DNA from: Vulcanimicrobiota bacterium
GTDB taxonomy: Bacteria; Vulcanimicrobiota; Vulcanimicrobiia; Vulcanimicrobiales; Vulcanimicrobiaceae
Reading direction: 5' to 3'
NCBI GenBank assembly: GCA_014305015.1
Contig: JACRUB010000062.1
Location: forward strand, 1-16,382
Length of the DNA stretch: 16,382 nt
Within the stretch, counting starts at the first letter, position 1, and each line of letters opens with the position of its first letter. The notes beneath the pieces were generated by a model. The model searched no databases. It had not been told where the DNA came from and saw only the letters and a program-made list of their open reading frames with translations. Of this stretch, positions 13,891 to 16,382 are shown piece after piece. The position numbers and the translations under genes are program-made.

Positions 13891-15564
13891 ATGGCAAAAT
13901 ATATCTTCTTTACCGGTGGCGTCGTTAGCTCGCTCGGTAAAGGGATCACGGCGGCGTCCTTAGGACGCTTGCTGAAGAGTCGCGGGATCAGCGTGTCGGT
14001 GCAAAAACTCGATCCCTACATCAACGTCGATGCAGGCACGATGAATCCATATCAGCACGGCGAGGTCTTCGTTACCGAAGACGGTGCTGAAACCGATCTT
14101 GATCTCGGACACTACGAGCGATTCATCGACGAAAATCTTTCGCGCGCAAATAACGTGACGACGGGGCAGATTTATAGCTCCGTTATCGATAAAGAGCGCC
14201 GCGGCGACTACTTGGGCGCAACCGTGCAAGTTATTCCGCATATCACCAACGAAATCAAAGCGCACATCAAACGGGTGGCCGAAGAAAGCCATGCGGACGT
14301 TTGCATTGTAGAAGTCGGCGGGACGGTCGGCGACATCGAATCGCTGCCGTTCTTAGAAGCGATCCGTCAGATCCGCTACGACGTAGGCGAAGAGAACGTG
14401 ATGTTCTGCCATCTCACGCTGGTGCCGCATTTAGGCGCCGCCGAAGAGCTGAAGACCAAGCCGACGCAGCACTCCGTGCGCGAATTGCGTGCGATCGGTA
14501 TTCAACCCGATGCGATCGTCTGCCGTACGCAGTCCAACACGCCGATACCGATCGAGCTCAAAGAGAAGATCGCGCTTTTTTGCGACGTCTCACCCAGCGC
14601 GGTCGTGCAGAACGGCGACGCCAAGACCATCTATCAGGTCCCGCTCAATTTGGAAGCCGAAGGGCTGGCCGAAGCCGCGATTCGCAAACTTCGTTTACCC
14701 GAGACGGCACCTGCACTCGAAGACTGGGCCGAGATCGTCGATCGTATTATGGCGCCTTCGCGCCACGTGCGTATCGCACTGGTCGGCAAGTATGTCGAAC
14801 TCAAAGACGCCTACATCTCGATTGCGGAAGCGCTTTATCATTCCGGCGTGCATCACAATGCGCAAGTGGAAATTATTCGTATCGATTCCGAAACGGTCGA
14901 GAACGAAGGTCCGGGAATGCTGCGCGATATGCACGGCATCCTGGTCGCGCCCGGTTTCGGCGCACGCGGAATCAAGGGCAAATTGCGTGCGATCAAGCAT
15001 GCGCGCGAGAATAAGATTCCGTTCCTCGGTATTTGCTACGGCATGCAACTTGCATGCGTGGAATTCGCACGTAACGTCTGCAGCTTGCCGGATGCGATGA
15101 CAAGCGAAGTCGATGAGGCCACGGCCGATCCGGTTATCGACTTCATGCCCGATCAGCGCAACCTCGAAATCATGGGAGGCACGATGCGCTTGGGGTCGTA
15201 CGCCTGCACGCTTGAAGAGGGCACGCTTGCGGCTAAAGCCTATGGTGAATTGCACATTACTGAACGCCATCGCCACCGCTATGAATTCAACAACCGCTAC
15301 CGCCCACTGTTTGAAGAGCACGGCATGCGTTTCTCGGGTCATCACCTCGTCGGCAAGACGACGCTTGTAGAAGTGATCGAGCTGCCCGCGGATATGCATC
15401 CGTGGTTTGTAGGAACGCAAGCGCACCCGGAGTTCAAGTCGCGTCCAAACCGTCCCTCACCGCTCTATCGCGATTTCGTGGGCGCAACGCTTGCGCGCGA
15501 AGCGATCGCGCGCAACCACCAAACCGCGGCCGACGCAGCGCTGACTCCATCGATCTCGACCTGA
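13891..15564 (+). CDS. pyrG: CTP synthase (glutamine-hydrolysing)
   Basis: Converts UTP to CTP with ATP and glutamine ammonia, the last step of pyrimidine nucleotide synthesis; cytosolic tetramer that can form filaments. 557 aa, slightly longer than the usual 535-550 because of a short C-terminal tail. The synthetase domain starts KYIFFTGGVVSSLGKGITAAS (nucleotide-binding loop) with DPYINVDAGTMNP and VEVGGTVGDIES. The class I glutaminase domain has Cys382 in GICYGMQ and His512 with Glu514 in QAHPEF. ATG 13891 lies 33 bases after prmC. The gap holds the palindrome CCCGGCCGGG at 13861-13870 without a T-run, so readthrough from prmC is likely. Its TGA stop lies within CTGA, discussed with the next gene. 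Confidence 0.97.
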   Translation: MAKYIFFTGGVVSSLGKGITAASLGRLLKSRGISVSVQKLDPYINVDAGTMNPYQHGEVFVTEDGAETDLDLGHYERFIDENLSRANNVTTGQIYSSVIDKERRGDYLGATVQVIPHITNEIKAHIKRVAEESHADVCIVEVGGTVGDIESLPFLEAIRQIRYDVGEENVMFCHLTLVPHLGAAEELKTKPTQHSVRELRAIGIQPDAIVCRTQSNTPIPIELKEKIALFCDVSPSAVVQNGDAKTIYQVPLNLEAEGLAEAAIRKLRLPETAPALEDWAEIVDRIMAPSRHVRIALVGKYVELKDAYISIAEALYHSGVHHNAQVEIIRIDSETVENEGPGMLRDMHGILVAPGFGARGIKGKLRAIKHARENKIPFLGICYGMQLACVEFARNVCSLPDAMTSEVDEATADPVIDFMPDQRNLEIMGGTMRLGSYACTLEEGTLAAKAYGELHITERHRHRYEFNNRYRPLFEEHGMRFSGHHLVGKTTLVEVIELPADMHPWFVGTQAHPEFKSRPNRPSPLYRDFVGATLAREAIARNHQTAADAALTPSIST

Positions 15565-16319
15565 ACGCCGAAGCGATCACCGCGGTAATCCTCACGAAGA
15601 ACGAAGAGGCCAACCTGCCGCGGGCGCTCGAGAGTCTTCCGCGAGGTTGCGCGGTGCTTGTGCTTGATTCACTCTCGACCGATGCAACGACGCAAATTGC
15701 CTCGACGGCCGGAGCCGCCATCATTCAGCGGGAGTGGCGTGGCTATATCGACGCGCGCACATTTGCCCTCAGCCACGTGCAGACGCCGTGGACGTTGATG
15801 ATCGATGCAGACGAAGCGCTCGATCCCATACTGCGCGATGCAATCGTGGCCGCAGACAAGCGCGCCGACGGCTATCGGGTAGCACGCATGACGTATTTCT
15901 GCGGCCGGCCGATGCGCATTTGGAGCGACGAGCGCATCTTGCGGCTCTTTCGCACCGATCATGCGACGCTACGGTCGCGCGCAATGAGCGATAACGCCCA
16001 AGTGCACGAAGTCTGGTCGGTAAAAGGCAAAGTCGTCGATCTTCCCGGCACGCTTTTGCACTATTCGTACCCGACCGTCGCCGCTTACCGTGCGAAGTAC
16101 GACCGGTATACATCGCTCGAGGCAGGTGCGCTGCGCGCAAGCAGCACAAAGCTTCAAATTGAAGAGACCAAAGCGTGGCTGCGCTTTTTGCAATTGCTCC
16201 TGCGGCGTGGTGCAGTACTCGACGGCTGGCGCGGCGCGTACGCGGCATGGTGGTCTGCTTGGTACCCGGCGGTTGCTTTAAAAAAGTCTTTGCTTCGACA
16301 GGCCCAGCATGACAAGTAG
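15561..16319 (+). CDS. family 2 glycosyltransferase, WaaE/KdtX-like, probable CTG start
   Basis: GT-A fold family 2 glycosyltransferase, similar in layout to LPS-core beta-glucosyltransferases of the WaaE/KdtX group, likely cytosolic or membrane-associated in cell-surface glycan synthesis. Counting from the CTG at 15561 (252 aa): AVILTKNEEANLPRALESL near residues 7-25, DSLSTDATT, WRGYIDARTFAL, the metal-binding DADE at 82-85, and LLHYSYPTVAAYRAKYDRY. No ATG, GTG or TTG exists in frame between the ATG at 15402, deep inside pyrG, and the conserved start. The CTG overlaps the pyrG TGA as CTGA, the same geometry as other junctions in this window. The last residues (LRQAQHDK) are encoded by a dispersed repeat. 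The sugar donor is unknown. Confidence 0.8.
   Translation: MNAEAITAVILTKNEEANLPRALESLPRGCAVLVLDSLSTDATTQIASTAGAAIIQREWRGYIDARTFALSHVQTPWTLMIDADEALDPILRDAIVAADKRADGYRVARMTYFCGRPMRIWSDERILRLFRTDHATLRSRAMSDNAQVHEVWSVKGKVVDLPGTLLHYSYPTVAAYRAKYDRYTSLEAGALRASSTKLQIEETKAWLRFLQLLLRRGAVLDGWRGAYAAWWSAWYPAVALKKSLLRQAQHDK
16293..16319. repeat. short dispersed repeat, copy B, forming the end of the glycosyltransferase gene
   Basis: CTTCGACAGGCCCAGCATGA and following bases match copy A (10830-10856) at 20 of 27 positions. It encodes the last residues LRQAQHDK and the TAG stop of the glycosyltransferase. This suggests the element inserted at, or was captured into, the 3' end of the gene and supplied a new stop. 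Confidence 0.5.
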
Positions 16320-16325
16320 TGGACC

Positions 16326-16382
16326 ATGACGCGCGTAGGGCTTGATGCCAGACTGACTCGGCAGATGTCTGTGGGTATGAGC
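16326..16382 (+). CDS. glycosyltransferase, family 1/4-type N-terminus, truncated by window end
   Basis: The ATG at 16326, six bases after the previous stop, opens a frame that stays open to the right edge: TRVGLDARLTRQMSVGMS. This start (hydrophobic strand, then GLDAR and a Gly a few residues on) is typical of GT-B family 1/4 glycosyltransferases, which begin with the first beta strand of the acceptor domain. Together with the family 2 enzyme upstream it suggests the start of a surface-polysaccharide or LPS gene cluster. Only 19 residues are visible, so the call is tentative. Confidence 0.6.
   Translation, partial: MTRVGLDARLTRQMSVGMS

Noticed and set aside
15402..15560. ATG 15402 as the start of the family 2 glycosyltransferase
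   Set aside because: It would overlap the conserved glutaminase end of pyrG by 163 bases and add about 53 Arg/Ala-rich residues before the usual first strand of the family.
1..16382. CRISPR arrays, tRNA/rRNA genes, transposases, phage genes or integration sites
   Set aside because: None was seen on either strand; the only repeats found are the 27-base pair and the mazEF direct repeat.

Overview
The window looks like a chromosomal segment from an uncultivated, moderately GC-rich, aerobic-type bacterium. Gene style (many GTG/TTG starts, four-base stop/start overlaps, very short gaps) and protein flavour resemble Candidatus Eremiobacterota (WPS-2) or a neighbouring phylum such as Armatimonadota. 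This placement is an impression from sequence style, not a search result. No rRNA, tRNA, CRISPR array, phage gene or insertion sequence was seen, and no stretch over 300 bases lacks a gene.

Layout. (1) Positions 1-1195 (+): the 3' part of a secreted subtilisin-family (S8) protease with a complete catalytic set. (2) Positions 7594 down to 1199 (-): one tight six-gene operon, metY, CoA-binding protein, LuxE-like acyl-protein synthetase, LuxC-like acyl-CoA reductase, class III aminotransferase, Gfo/Idh/MocA oxidoreductase. Every junction overlaps by 4-8 bases, mostly as N-TGA. (3) Positions 7683-9482 (+): leuC and leuD of the short, archaeal/homoaconitase-like type. (4) Positions 10791-9479 (-): two small exported proteins of unknown function. 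(5) Positions 10889-16319 (+): rpmE with a strong intrinsic terminator, a mazEF toxin-antitoxin pair, then prfA, prmC, pyrG and a WaaE-like family 2 glycosyltransferase. The first bases of a family 4-type glycosyltransferase run off the right edge.

How the genes may work together. The most interesting unit is the minus-strand operon. LuxE-like and LuxC-like enzymes together activate a carboxylate and reduce it to an aldehyde, and the next gene is an aminotransferase able in principle to turn an aldehyde into an amine. No luciferase or LuxD is present, so this looks like a carboxylate-to-amine (or amino-aldehyde) route of unknown substrate; that is inference. In the housekeeping block, RF1 (prfA) is the known substrate of PrmC. 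A mazEF module sits between rpmE and prfA, with mazF only six bases before prfA, so prfA transcription may be tied to an autoregulated toxin-antitoxin promoter.

Other points: the glycosyltransferase after pyrG has no ordinary start codon at the expected place, but has a CTG that overlaps the pyrG stop as CTGA. Its last codons also lie in a short dispersed repeat, a relative of which sits upstream of rpmE.
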